Of a stretch of DNA of 64,000 nt, positions 18,201-28,012 are shown in pieces. The position numbers were made by a program, and so were the translations under genes. The stretch's first letter is position 1. Every line of letters starts with the position of its first letter. Under the pieces are notes generated by a model. That model saw only the letters and a program-made list of their open reading frames with translations, had not been told where the DNA came from and ran no database searches. The DNA is from Henningerozyma blattae CBS 6284 (Eukaryota; Ascomycota; Saccharomycetes; Saccharomycetales; Saccharomycetaceae), in contig NC_020186.1 in assembly GCF_000315915.1 (NCBI RefSeq), forward strand, positions 2,170,001 through 2,234,000, written 5' to 3'.

Positions 18201-19084
18201 TCTGTTGGGGTAAGATTATTAGAAGCATTTGGTAGGGATTCTATGGAAGATACCGAACCTTCATTTTTTAATTTTGTTTTTATTTTACCACAGGTTTTAT
18301 AAGAAGATTGGTAATTTGTAGAGGTGATGTTATTTGGGGTTGTATTAGTGAATATGAATTCTTTACCTTTATAAAGAGGTATTATAGAATTTGAATTTGA
18401 ATCAGAGCTTGAGGTTGGGTTTGATGTTGGAGTTGTATATCTACTGTTCTCAGCATTATTGAGTATTGGAACAGCAGTAGGTAATGCACTAGTTGGGCTA
18501 TTGTTGTTTTCGTTTAATGAAGGTTGTCGTGGAATATTATTACTCTTACTGGTTGATATTGTATAATGTGGAGGTACTAATTGAGTTCTATGAAGCGGGC
18601 TATTATCCGAATGGCCATAATTTATAGTTGGAAGCTGATATATGCTATTACCTTTTACACTATATTGCTGTTGTTGTGTTTGAGGATATGGCGTGGATGC
18701 TATTCCAGGAACAATAGAAGGTACAAATCTTGAAGAATCTAAAGAAGGCATTTGATTACAAATTGCGTTAGAAAGAGAGGAGGTGTTTAATTGTGGATGC
18801 ATTGTATTTTGATTTTCTTCTGTTAAAGAATTATTTGCAGAATTTGGTGGTGCTATTATAGTCTTTTCTTGAGATACTATACTTGCTGCTGAAATTAAAA
18901 GTTGTGTATTGTCTGAGAGTCTTCTAGAGTTATCTGAAGGGTCTAGATTAGCCGAAGGGGGTGCGTGACTATTATAATCGTTATTTTGCGTATATGATAA
19001 AATAGAGCCGTTTTTACTAATTACTGACTGAGAGGAACCTAATTTATTAAAGCTATTATTTGCGTTGTTAGTGTATGTTTGCAT
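15248..19084 (-). CDS. GAT2: GATA-type zinc-finger transcription factor, Gat2-like, very long
   Basis: A 1278-residue nuclear DNA-binding protein with a single C-terminal GATA finger, C-X2-C-X18-C-X2-C. It starts CLHCGDTSTPEWRRGPYGDG and ends LCNACGLFYRK (about 1188-1218). A Gat2-like tail with LRKDRVPSDRRVP follows. A second conserved block lies around residues 355-500 (INDIEESIELIKNLNSV, TRNRNKDLNKLINDVNEGYL), predicted helical. The rest is low-complexity: Asn/Ser-rich N-terminus, and a Gln/Pro/His-rich centre (about 725-900) with PHPQPHPQP repeats. S. cerevisiae Gat2 is about 560 residues, so this form is more than twice as long, mainly by low-complexity expansion. The role of Gat2 is poorly defined (linked to nitrogen or filamentous-growth regulation). 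Position beside CIN4 matches YMR136W. The promoter lies in an extraordinary 4.9-kb gap. Confidence 0.92.
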   Translation of the reverse strand: MQTYTNNANNSFNKLGSSQSVISKNGSILSYTQNNDYNSHAPPSANLDPSDNSRRLSDNTQLLISAASIVSQEKTIIAPPNSANNSLTEENQNTMHPQLNTSSLSNAICNQMPSLDSSRFVPSIVPGIASTPYPQTQQQQYSVKGNSIYQLPTINYGHSDNSPLHRTQLVPPHYTISTSKSNNIPRQPSLNENNNSPTSALPTAVPILNNAENSRYTTPTSNPTSSSDSNSNSIIPLYKGKEFIFTNTTPNNITSTNYQSSYKTCGKIKTKLKNEGSVSSIESLPNASNNLTPTDEKNPKISIGVLSPKSIQNNTDQSGAGERNDSIQDSNNNSFNTSLNSNIKMNDLISINDIEESIELIKNLNSVIPPVGSLVKPIRDNSPIEPVVIDYSVIIDSGTRNRNKDLNKLINDVNEGYLKAETLCKYNTTEFVSVKLCEVVQLKEEFLLMLETYNVKEDDSHNKILDLFVGLDNETYKKLFEIIEYVNTAFSISVALKYRLEELGYDLNKNSNLNQNSLKDNCAINSGSLKVHNLLNHSTNTSTNIEKLNDKQYSQTSYESPKGSVSEEPHCVMNNATNSFTNLPANPISQQTSNTSISSNSASVVEISNKVTPTTSTNPNMESDKPSSVQNIKNDRSLPNPALLECVGTKRSNSITLSQLSRSGKRSISKNSILGQSENLFQNGKYVTRDPKSTQVSNINSIINKDEKDNGLNLLSNNLPSDIQQPTPIPPQLPQYQRIVQQQQPQPPQPHPQPHPQPSQQQKQLYFQGQPQHPSQVQYPPPMYHQTQHIPQNMYAQSRLHVVQQPQPQLPQQLPVHPHPHLNMQGQNQHLFQGTSRLSFQGQPQSQFNTQHHIHQNPLPLQQNQIMYPNQLISSNIQHGSIQDPNLSQSQIQFQVQQFNQQGIPFQNGSIPRVIPKNIRNIEHLLQNQNTNVNITNDLKKQLTLKNKSKNKVLKPPRKKSTSLKKDSNEKIGPKKEEKPLFFAVPFATVQKTETHNTIDITRLICSSFIINSYKTKEDGSIINFFPTRLFDGEKDFGTPNNAYPSDTYLQRVKSGIAKTVELPSSFQGFRTGKIDHLLNNEKEDDPPSAYERPKPPLKLPHKGEFEKATEPSLPIYLSYRNNVSSANSLMSNLVSSNNNAGTNNNSNTNINTNCTSGSPTESELSLNKMNSKSATKRRRGSNNGNNVCLHCGDTSTPEWRRGPYGDGTLCNACGLFYRKIVRRFSAIGANLLMWLRKDRVPSDRRVPLFIEIPGHLISRLCEDSNIDCNFYGIQPPE

Positions 19085-22000
19085 AATTTAAATTTTTATT
19101 TTTTGAATTATATCTGAATGGCAAAAAAGAAAATTTAAAAATAAATAAATAAAATTAAATTATGTGTTTAGTACAATGTGGTTTTAGTAATTTTTTTTGG
19201 TTTTTATTTTTTTTTGGATTAGTGAAGCTAGATTATTATTTGTATTTGACAATAATATGTAATTTTATTAAGGAAAGTAAAACTGCTATATTTATTTTTC
19301 CTGTGTTGAAATAAACTTTGTGGAATTCAAGATACTGTAATTGAAGTTATTATTATTACTCTAAATGGATAGTTAATATTTGTTGGGATCTAGAACAAAA
19401 AGATATCTTGTAATGAAATGAGATCTCAAGTATGACTAAAGAGAATAGCAAAAATAACTTTAAATGTATGAAAAAAAATACAATTGAAAATCAAAAAAAA
19501 AGTCAAAGTGATATGATGATGTAACCTATAGATACTGTTGTAGGATCGTTTAGCAGTTGTTGTGGTAACCGCTTTAGATCGGATAAGACTATTTGGCGAG
19601 AGATCTTTTTTGGGATTTGTGGCACTTTCGGAAAGATTTGACACGGTATTTTTTTCAGAAAAAGGACAAATAGTTAATCCGAGAATTAATAAAAAAGGAG
19701 GAAAAATACGGAGCGGAAAAGCGGTAATTTGTCCCGAAAGTAGGATAAATGTGACTAGAGAAGAAAAAAAGGGCCAAAATAGGAGAGAATTGATGGCGAA
19801 AAATGTCACGATTTCAAATATGGGACAAGTAGACAAAAATGGAAGGACTAATTTGTCGGGCTTATTTTCCTGTTTTGGCGATTTTGTGGAAATAATGGTC
19901 TTTATGTCTTAGCAATAACTTTCTTTTTGATGAGATAGTGCCAGAAATAATGATTCGAAAGCAAAAAGTATGAGTACAAATGACAATCTGTATATATTTA
20001 ACTGTGATGTCTTGATAGAGGTTTATTATTCCAAAATTAAAGACGAAGAAAAAAATCAAAAAAAAATAGCAAATAAAATTATTAGAGTATGAAGTATAAG
20101 TGACAGGAGAAATGAATTCAAAACACGAAATTTAAAGCAAATGAAAATGGCGTATGAACTGGCAGCTGGATTATTTTTCTGAAGACGGGAAGTATTCAAA
20201 CTAAATATAAAGATGCCAGATTTTCAAAACAATTTATACTCGAGTGAAAACAGAAAAAAATAGAAATAGATGTGCCAGTAAGGAACGTGATTCTATTGAA
20301 CTTCGATGATGTTCTAAGGTAGCAATTAGAAATAAAAGAACAAGAAATTAGACGAAAAGAACAAAAAAATATTCAAAAACGTAAAATAAGGCTCTTGTTT
20401 TTTTATGTAACTGTGTAAGTATTGCCTGTTATAGTCAACCTTGTCGTAGAAGAGATGTGAAGGATGTATACAATATTAGATACTCTCTTAGTGAAATCAG
20501 TAGTCCGATCAAATTTATTAGGGAAGCACTTTATTGAAATTTATAATTCTAATAAGGTTCCGAAATTGACTTAAAATGGAAGGAAAGTGATCGAAATCAG
20601 TAAGATAATATTTTGAGTCTTTTTTTTTGTCTCTAGTGGATTCTTTATGTTATATTTAATGTGTAATGAGTAAATCCCTTTGAAAGGGAAATTTTTTATT
20701 TCCAGGAATTTCTTTTTTAAGGGTATAAGCTTGTGATTATTTCGTTCTAGGGGAATGTTGTTAACGGTTACAAAAGAAACCGTATTAGTGTGTAGATGAG
20801 GTAGAGGCCAAAATTGGATTGGAAAGCGGGGATTAAAATTATTTCTTTATTTGTTATGTTTTTTTTATTGTAAGTATGTTTGTTATTATCTTTTTTTTTG
20901 TCGTAATACTTGGGTATCTGTTGCAAATGAAATATTGAAATTAAAAAATAATAATAATAATAATTCAGGAGTCTTCTACTTGGGATTGTTAAAAGAATAG
21001 ATTCTTTGGGTATACAACAATTTTAATGTATTTTTTTATTAAAAAAAATATATTTTGATCAATTCAAAATGAAGTAAAATTATTTAAAATAAAGTATCTA
21101 AAATAAGAAAAGCAAATGAAAAAAAAATTAAGGGCAAAAGATTTTAAAACTCGTTGAAGTTAATCTTTGAAAAAATTGAGAAATGTAATAAAAGAGTAAT
21201 TATCTATTAACACAACAAAGATATATGCACTAATTCTCTTGAACCCTGTTTTTCTATTTCCTAATGTATTAAGATACGTATGGGCGGTTATGCTTAAAAG
21301 GGGAATGCAAAAAAAAAGCAAATAAAAAAAATCAATAAAAAATTAACAAATAAAAATAAAAATTAAAAAAAAAAATAAAATGTGGAGTAAACTAATGGTC
21401 TCCTATCTTGAAACTGGACGCCAAGATATCTAAAATGGTATCTAATCTCTTAGAATCAATAAATAAGTAATAAAACAGATAGTTTGTTTTATAAGTTCTT
21501 TAATATTTGGTTTCGTGAAAGATAAGGTAAAAAAAAAAAGAGAGAAAAAAACAAAATGAAGAAATAGGCTTCCTTTATAAAAGAAAAACAATAGTAAGCA
21601 AACTACGAAAGGTCACTGGAGAATGAAAATTATAAAATAAAGATTAACTCATGTAATTAGAGTTCTGGTTTATTTGGTTATTTTTGGTACCTTTTTTTAC
21701 CTGTATTTAGAAAGATTAGAACTCCAAATTAGAGTTTCAAATAGAGTAACTTTTTAAGGCGAAGTATGATAAGTAACAAGTCATCTAATTTGTCAGCCTA
21801 GATATTAAATTCCTTTTACGTGCCTTTCTGTATCTTTTGGACTTTTTTTAAAAAAAATATAAACAGGTATCAGTAAACAAATAAAGAGTCACCAGTTAAT
21901 AAACTATATGACGCTACTCTTTAAGATTAATGGTTAATAGCACTAGTTTCTACGGTCTAGTAGTAGAACTTGACCAAAATCTGGGTAAGGTATAGTAGGT

Positions 22001-22693
22001 AGATACAAAGGTAATGCGGGATATAGGATATACGCGGATATAAGCATATGTTTATTTATCTTGCTTCACACTAGCTTTACCTCAAGGTAGATTACCTTTA
22101 TGTCTTGCCTTTATCCAAGATATGATGAGTTGCCAGAATTCTTTTTTTTTCATGTGGTGGTTTCCTTACTCCATATTTTGTTCAATTCACATGTAGCAGT
22201 TATTTCTCCTCAAGCTTTAACTTTACGGATAAGTAACCTACAATTCCTTAGATTTGGCTAAAAGGGAAGTAACTATAGGTACCCTTGGAAATGTTGTAGG
22301 GCGGGTATATAGCAAGCGGCCCTAGGACGGGTATGACATTACATAGTGTAATTAGCGAACTGGAAAAACAATCGGAACTGGCTCAATTATTGATACTAAT
22401 TATCTTGTTAGGGAAGACACTCTAGAACGTGTGTTGCTTACTACCTTCATAGTCATACATAAGCATTAGTTGATGTCTCAAAAATGGACGTGCCGGGGTT
22501 GATATAAAAATATGTAATGGGAAGTTGAATCTAGTAGGAACTATTTAGTCTATACGCAGTTTTTAGTTGGCTCTAAATTTTTTTTCTTTTTCTTTTTATT
22601 TTTTACTTTTAACGTTAGTTTATTTTTTAAGTTGGGATAGTAATTTAATAAGCTCAAATAGCTAGCTATTTTCTGTCATTAGTTGACCAATCA

Positions 22694-22754
22694 GGAGTAC
22701 TCCATACTGGCAATGTATGGATTAATTCGGAGTGACCCACACAAATATTAATCC
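22694..22754. repeat. Nested inverted repeats in the GAT2-RRB1 gap
   Basis: Three perfect inverted repeats overlap. GGAGTACTCC is a 10-bp palindrome (22694-22703). CCATAC (22702-22707) pairs with GTATGG (22715-22720). GGATTAAT (22719-22726) pairs with ATTAATCC (22747-22754). They could form alternative RNA stems or mark several dimeric protein sites. Nothing here fits a known RNA family. Confidence 0.6.
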
Positions 22755-23768
22755 GTTATTGATCCTCTCGGTCATGATCCAATCACGGGCTTCCCCTTTT
22801 GGGCCTGCGCGAAATGTCTCGGTTGTCATGGGGACCCTATGGTGAAATGTGATATGACGTAGTGTCGAATGTTTTTTTGTACAAGAAGTATAAACATATA
22901 TAGGTAACTACTTATCATCATTACTACAATTATTAATTAAGGATTTATGGGGTAGAGGGAACCTACCGGGTTATAAGGAAAAGGACGTAGAAACAGTTGT
23001 AGCAGCAATCGTAGCAGCAGTTGAAGCTGTAGGTTTTCAGTGTAGCCTCAGGAAAAGTTCCTAAACCACGTTGCTTTTCATTAGTTGTCTGACAAGTTAG
23101 GTTCCTGCTATGTGCGTCTCTGGGTCACAAGAAATAGTCGAAGAGAGGAACGCTGGTGATCTCGATCATTCCATATCTTATCCCAGTGATTGATTACTGG
23201 TGTGGATTCCGAGGGATCCCTTGCTTGTTATTTACTCTTTCGAACTTTTTTGGGCTTGTGACTCCTGTGGTCTCAAACTCATACAGAGTCCGAGATCTTG
23301 TCGTTCAATTTTCGATTCTAATCTGATCTTTTGCTAATGAGCATTTGGGGTAGCAAAGAATGACGGTCAAAACTCGGAACTATGTAAACCTTTTACGCCA
23401 CAGTTGTTCTATTAGTATCTGGTATCTATTTTCGTAAATGGTTTGCAACTTTCTGGTAAAAACTGTTGTTTTTTTTGTTTTTTTTTCACTTCTCGTAATT
23501 GTGCCTACATTGACAAATATCTGTGAAGAAGATGTAGTATAGGATTTACTATTCGGAGAAATACCTGTTTACTTGGCATTTGCAATTGGCGTAACTCCTA
23601 TGTGCCTGTAAGATGGGTGTTTTGCATTTTCCTTATTTGTGTGAAATTTTAAGGCACTGAGAATATTTTGTGGCGCGCAGTATAGCGATTCCGGGATCTA
23701 ATTTGTGACGCCCAAATGGTGTTTTTTTAAGTTATTTTTTTCTTTTGCCAGATTTCCAAATGACGTAA

Positions 23769-23850
23769 AAAAATTTTCAAATCTTTTGTTGTTATTTTGT
23801 TTTTTTTTTTTTTTTTTCTTTATTCTAAGAGATAATTTCAGCGATGAGCT
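23769..23850 (+). promoter_or_regulatory. RRPE and PAC elements upstream of RRB1
   Basis: AAAAATTTT (23769-23777) matches the core of the ribosomal RNA processing element (bound by Stb3 in S. cerevisiae). GCGATGAG (23841-23848) matches the PAC element (bound by Dot6/Tod6). A long T-tract (23801-23818) lies between them. They sit 155-236 bases before the RRB1 ATG, the usual spacing for ribosome-biogenesis genes, so this is the likely core promoter region of RRB1. Confidence 0.7.
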
Positions 23851-24004
23851 AAAGTTAGCTGATATAATGAGTTTTTCATACAATTAATTAAAGGATATCT
23901 TCATAAATGGTTTTTGAAGCAGGATTGCATAACGTGTGTGCTTCTTTTTATTATTAGAAGAAGAAGGAAAAGAAGAGTGTAGGAAAAAAAAACTTTAATA
24001 AGGA

Positions 24005-25585
24005 ATGTCTAAGAGATCTCACAATAGCGAGGATGAAGATAGAAACGTCTCATCGAGAACTAATTTAAATAATTTACCAATCAATAGCAAAGCTAAAGTT
24101 ATTGTTGAAGATATCGATAATGATCAAATCAATGAGTTTGAAGATCAATACAGTGATGAATTTGAAAGTGATGGGGAAATTATGGAAATAGACGATGAAG
24201 ATGATGAAGAAGAAGATGAAAATTTGAATGAAGAAGAATTTAATCTTAAAACAAAAGAAAAAGCTGAAAACATCATTGCTAAAGATGAAGCTTCCAAGGA
24301 TATCAGTAATGCTACTGGTAACAACTTATATTTACCAAACATTTCTCGTCCTTTAGGTCCCGATGAGGTGTTGGAACCAGATATGTCTGTTTATGAAATG
24401 CTACATAATGTGAATTTGTCATGGCCTTGTATGTCCTTAGATATTATTCCAGATTCATTGGGGAATGAACGTAGAAATTATCCACAATCAATATTATTGA
24501 CTACTGCTACTCAAGCCTCCAAGAAGAAAGATAATGAATTGATGATTTTACAATTATCTCAATTGACAAAGACTTTGTTGAAAGAGGATGACGATGATAA
24601 TGACGACGAAGATGATGAAGATGACGAAGATAGAGAATCGGATCCTATCTTGGAAGATGCAAACGTTGCATTAAGAGATACTACAAATAGATTAAAAGTC
24701 ACTCCCTTTGCTACTAACAATAATCAAGAAATATTAACCGCTACCATGAGTGAAAATGGTGAAGTTTATATCTTTGATATTATTAATCAAGTGAAGTCAT
24801 TCCAAATACCAGGCTATCAGGTTTCCAAACAATCCAAGAGACCAATACATACTATCAGAAGTCATGGTAATGTGGAAGGGTTTGGTCTTGATTGGTCACC
24901 ACTTATCAAGAGTGGTGCTCTATTGACCGGTGACTGTTCAGGCGAAATCTTTTTAACTTCAAGACATACTTCCAAATGGATCACTGAAAAGCAAAGCTTT
25001 AGTGTTGGTAATAATAAGTCTATCGAAGATATTCAATGGTCTAAGACAGAACAAACTGTCTTTGCCACTGCTGGATGTGATGGGTATATTAGAATCTGGG
25101 ATACAAGATCTAAGAAACATAAGCCGGCTATTTCCACTAGAGCTTCAAACGTCGATGTTAATGTCATTAGTTGGAATGAAAAAATGGAATATCTGTTGGC
25201 AAGTGGTGATGATAAAGGTGTCTGGGGTGTCTGGGATCTAAGACAGTTCTCCCCATCCCAGGAAAATGCCTCCCCAGTGGCTCAATACGACTTCCATAAA
25301 GGTGCTATCACATCGATTAGCTTCAACCCCTTGGACGAATCTACTGTGGCTGTGGCCTCCGAAGATAACACCGTCACTTTGTGGGATCTTTCTGTGGAAG
25401 CCGATGATGAAGAAATTAAACAACAGACTCATGAAACTAAAGAATTAGAACAAATCCCTCCACAATTATTATTTGTCCACTGGCAAAAGGAAGTTAAGGA
25501 CGTAAAATGGCATAGACAGATCCCAGGGTGCCTGGTATCGACTGGTACTGATGGGTTGAATGTTTGGAAAACAATCAGTGTTTAA
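24005..25585 (+). CDS. RRB1: Rrb1, WD-repeat chaperone of ribosomal protein uL3
   Basis: A 526-residue acidic WD40 protein, orthologue of S. cerevisiae Rrb1 (GRWD1 in animals), an essential nuclear chaperone for newly made Rpl3 in 60S assembly. Signature blocks are [19 protein letters not shown] followed by [10 protein letters not shown] (about 118-145). Two Asp/Glu tracts occur (about 44-80 and 195-213), typical of histone- and ribosomal-protein chaperones. WD repeats fill the C-terminal half ([42 protein letters not shown]). The protein ends [16 protein letters not shown] and PAC elements upstream agree with ribosome-biogenesis regulation. Place and orientation match YMR131C after the block is inverted. 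Confidence 0.95.
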   Translation: MSKRSHNSEDEDRNVSSRTNLNNLPINSKAKVIVEDIDNDQINEFEDQYSDEFESDGEIMEIDDEDDEEEDENLNEEEFNLKTKEKAENIIAKDEASKDISNATGNNLYLPNISRPLGPDEVLEPDMSVYEMLHNVNLSWPCMSLDIIPDSLGNERRNYPQSILLTTATQASKKKDNELMILQLSQLTKTLLKEDDDDNDDEDDEDDEDRESDPILEDANVALRDTTNRLKVTPFATNNNQEILTATMSENGEVYIFDIINQVKSFQIPGYQVSKQSKRPIHTIRSHGNVEGFGLDWSPLIKSGALLTGDCSGEIFLTSRHTSKWITEKQSFSVGNNKSIEDIQWSKTEQTVFATAGCDGYIRIWDTRSKKHKPAISTRASNVDVNVISWNEKMEYLLASGDDKGVWGVWDLRQFSPSQENASPVAQYDFHKGAITSISFNPLDESTVAVASEDNTVTLWDLSVEADDEEIKQQTHETKELEQIPPQLLFVHWQKEVKDVKWHRQIPGCLVSTGTDGLNVWKTISV

Positions 25586-26368
25586 TCAAATTCATAGCTC
25601 AATCATTTACAAAAAAGAAAAATAAACAAAATTTACAACATCGTATAAAAAAAATATTTAATACAAGAGATATAATCATTACATACTATTCTCCATAGCC
25701 ATATAATTCTGTACAATACTTTATTATACTCACCTATTTTTTTACCATTGTAATTATTTACATTCTCATAACGTAATCTCATTATCTCAGCTCAATACCA
25801 TCTTCTCCTAACATAATCTGTGATTTCCTATTATGAAGTTAAGGCACCTTTACAACCATAATATCTCATAAAACACGTCAACAAAGCCCACAAGGCTGTT
25901 TACATTTAGTGACACGAATTTGTGGCATGGGCCACGCCATTGTCATTGCATTACAAAGCGTCCCTTTTACAGTTCGGAGAAGTAGGTGCAACTTGCCCCA
26001 AACGGTATCTCCGCGGAACTAAGAGGGACATCAAGAATGTTGGTCCGTATATATAAATAGGTCACAGAACTAATATTTCATCCGAGCTCATCACAAGGAT
26101 CAACCAATAAAATTTTCATATCAACATTCCTTGCTGGAGTTTCTGATTTGATTTTAACCATAGGTATAACTATTTTATTTGCATTGCATAGACGCAGAAT
26201 TATCTGCATTTATTAGACGTTTTAAATAACTATCTATAGTCACTTCGTTTATCACTCATTTTTCAGCCGTATAAAAAAAGGCCTCTTTATTTCTTTTTTT
26301 TTTATTATTTTATTATTATTTTTATTAATTACAAACAGATTCACATTTACGTTTAAAATATATTTATC
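25586..26368. other. RRB1 3' flank / SMF3 promoter
   Basis: AT-rich with a GC-richer patch at 25910-26035 upstream of SMF3 (including the GTGGC-ATGG-GCCAC inverted repeat near 25922). Two near-matches to the Aft1/Aft2 iron element occur (GGCACCT near 25842 and AGGTGCA near 25984), but no exact CACCC core, so iron control as in S. cerevisiae is not shown. A T-rich leader precedes the ATG. Confidence 0.45.
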
Positions 26369-28012
26369 ATGAACGGTGAACCCATTTCCTTCTCTACTGT
26401 TCAATCACAACATCCTTTTGCCTTTGCCACCACATGGAAGGGTGTTTTCAAGAAGTTCTTAGGTTTTATAGGACCAGGGATTATGGTCTCGGTTGCATAT
26501 ATGGACCCAGGTAATTATTCCACATCAGTTTCAGGTGGTGCTCAATTTAAATATCAACTATTGTTTTCTGTTTTCATATCGAATATATTCGCAGTTCTAT
26601 TACAATGTTTATGTGTGAAATTAGGTAGCGTGACAGGTTACGATTTGGCAGAAAATTGTAGAAGGAATTTACCTCTATGGATGAATTACACTCTATATTT
26701 CTTTGCAGAATTGGCCATTATTGCCACAGATCTCGCTGAGGTTGTGGGGACTGCCATTGCATTGAACATTTTATTCAATATTCCACTTACTTGGGGGGTT
26801 ATCTTAACTGTTTTGGATGTTTTAATCATTTTAATATTTTATAAACCAGAGTCAAATTCCATGAAAAAAGTCAGGTATTTTGAATTGTGTGTTAGTTTAT
26901 TAGTTGGAGCTACATGTTTCTGCTTTGTCTTGGAGCTATGCAAGATTTCTATCCCAGATAAATGGGAGTTGACTCGTGGGTTTATGCCATCATCCATTAT
27001 TTTCAAAGATCAGCAAGCTTTATATATCTCTTTGGGTATTTTAGGTGCTACCGTTATGCCACATTCTTTATATTTGGGTTCCTCTGTGGTGAAGCCAAGA
27101 TTAATTGAATATGATTTAAAAAGATATGGTGAAGCTCAACAAAGACCAAGTTTAAACGCTATCAATTATTCTTTGAAATATGCTTATGCTGAATTAATTA
27201 TTTCATTATTTCTAATTGCTACTTTTGTTAATTCTGCTATTTTGATTGTTGCCGGGGCTACTTTATATGGACAACCTGAAGCTGCAGATGCAGATTTATT
27301 ATCAATTTACAATTTGTTGGTTCATTACATATCCCCAGCAGCAGGTTTAGTCTTTGCTCTGGCTATGTTATGTTCTGGTCAATCTGCTGGTATCATATGT
27401 ACTGTAGCAGGTCAAATTGTCTCTGAAGGTTTTATCCAATGGACTTTATCACCTTGGGCTACCAGATTGTGTACTAGGTTGATTGCTATTATTCCATGTT
27501 TATTTGTTACTTTGACAATGGGTGAACGTGGTATTTCCGATATCTTAAATTTCTCACAAGTTGTTTTATCATTAATTTTACCTATTGTTTCAGCACCATT
27601 GATTTATTTTACAGCCAATAGAAAATTAATGACTGTAAATGATATTCATGGAGATTTCGATCCAAAATCACATACTCATCGTATTAGATCCAATAATTAT
27701 TCTTCAACTAATAATAGTTGCAATTCTATCACTCATTCTACTGATCAACTATTAATTGTAGAACAAGAAAGTGAAGACGATTCTTCTATAATCAATGAAA
27801 CTACGCCATTGAATTTGATGCATCGCAATAGTACAGATAGTAGTAATGGTATTATCAATAATAGCATTGTTAATTTCCAAAATAAGCACGCCGTTGACTT
27901 TACAAATAATTCTTGGTTGACTTACAGTGCTGTTATTGTTTGGGCAACTATTGCAGGTTTGAATACCTATCTGGTAATATCGTTCTTGTTTGGTGCAGAT
28001 GTTCATTTCTAA
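26369..28012 (+). CDS. SMF3: Smf3, vacuolar NRAMP divalent-metal transporter
   Basis: A 547-residue NRAMP-family transporter. The metal-site motif DPGN is at 46-49 in GPGIMVSVAYMDPGNY, and the transmembrane-6 motif MPHS is at 230-233 in LGATVMPHSLYLGSS. About eleven hydrophobic segments are visible, including the conserved CSGQSAGIICTVAGQI loop. Sequence is closer to Smf3 (iron export from the vacuole to the cytosol) than to Smf1/Smf2, in ADLAEVVGTAIAL-type helix 3 and in the ending LFGADVHF. S. cerevisiae Smf3 is 473 residues. The extra length is an N-terminal leader of about 20 and an Asn/Ser-rich cytosolic insert before the last membrane segment (about 430-515). SMF3 (YLR034C) belongs to the chromosome XII partner of this region, supporting the mixed gene order. 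Confidence 0.95.
   Translation: MNGEPISFSTVQSQHPFAFATTWKGVFKKFLGFIGPGIMVSVAYMDPGNYSTSVSGGAQFKYQLLFSVFISNIFAVLLQCLCVKLGSVTGYDLAENCRRNLPLWMNYTLYFFAELAIIATDLAEVVGTAIALNILFNIPLTWGVILTVLDVLIILIFYKPESNSMKKVRYFELCVSLLVGATCFCFVLELCKISIPDKWELTRGFMPSSIIFKDQQALYISLGILGATVMPHSLYLGSSVVKPRLIEYDLKRYGEAQQRPSLNAINYSLKYAYAELIISLFLIATFVNSAILIVAGATLYGQPEAADADLLSIYNLLVHYISPAAGLVFALAMLCSGQSAGIICTVAGQIVSEGFIQWTLSPWATRLCTRLIAIIPCLFVTLTMGERGISDILNFSQVVLSLILPIVSAPLIYFTANRKLMTVNDIHGDFDPKSHTHRIRSNNYSSTNNSCNSITHSTDQLLIVEQESEDDSSIINETTPLNLMHRNSTDSSNGIINNSIVNFQNKHAVDFTNNSWLTYSAVIVWATIAGLNTYLVISFLFGADVHF

Larger units (their letters stand above)
19085..24004. other. 4.9-kb divergent gap GAT2 / RRB1
   Basis: No convincing gene was found. 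In S. cerevisiae GID8, ERG29, REC114 and JLP2 lie between GAT2 and RRB1, and all four are absent here. Composition is uneven. The segment 19550-19910 is purine- and G-rich and open on both strands in overlapping frames (136 and 116 codons) with no recognised similarity. The part from 21000 to 21700 is extremely A-rich, with an (AAT)n microsatellite at 20948-20964 just before it. The part from about 21940 to 23450 is markedly GC-richer than other gaps and holds nested inverted repeats (22694-22754), GGATATA repeated three times (22019-22046) and a GC block (22785-22840). The gap may combine decayed genes, a long upstream regulatory region and possibly non-coding transcription. The RRB1 control motifs at its right end are listed separately. 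Confidence 0.55.

Noticed and set aside
19620..19650. TTTCGGAAA core resembling centromere element CDEIII
   Set aside because: Flanking bases do not fit the rest of the consensus, the adjacent 150 bases are not AT-rich enough for CDEII, no CDEI lies at the right distance, and S. cerevisiae centromeres are not near these genes.
19560..23185. GATAAG/CTTATC sites in the GAT2 gap as evidence of autoregulation
   Set aside because: About five matches in 4.9 kb, close to the number expected by chance at this base composition.
25840..25990. Aft1/Aft2 iron-response sites upstream of SMF3
   Set aside because: Only GGCACCT and AGGTGCA near-matches, both lacking the CACCC core.
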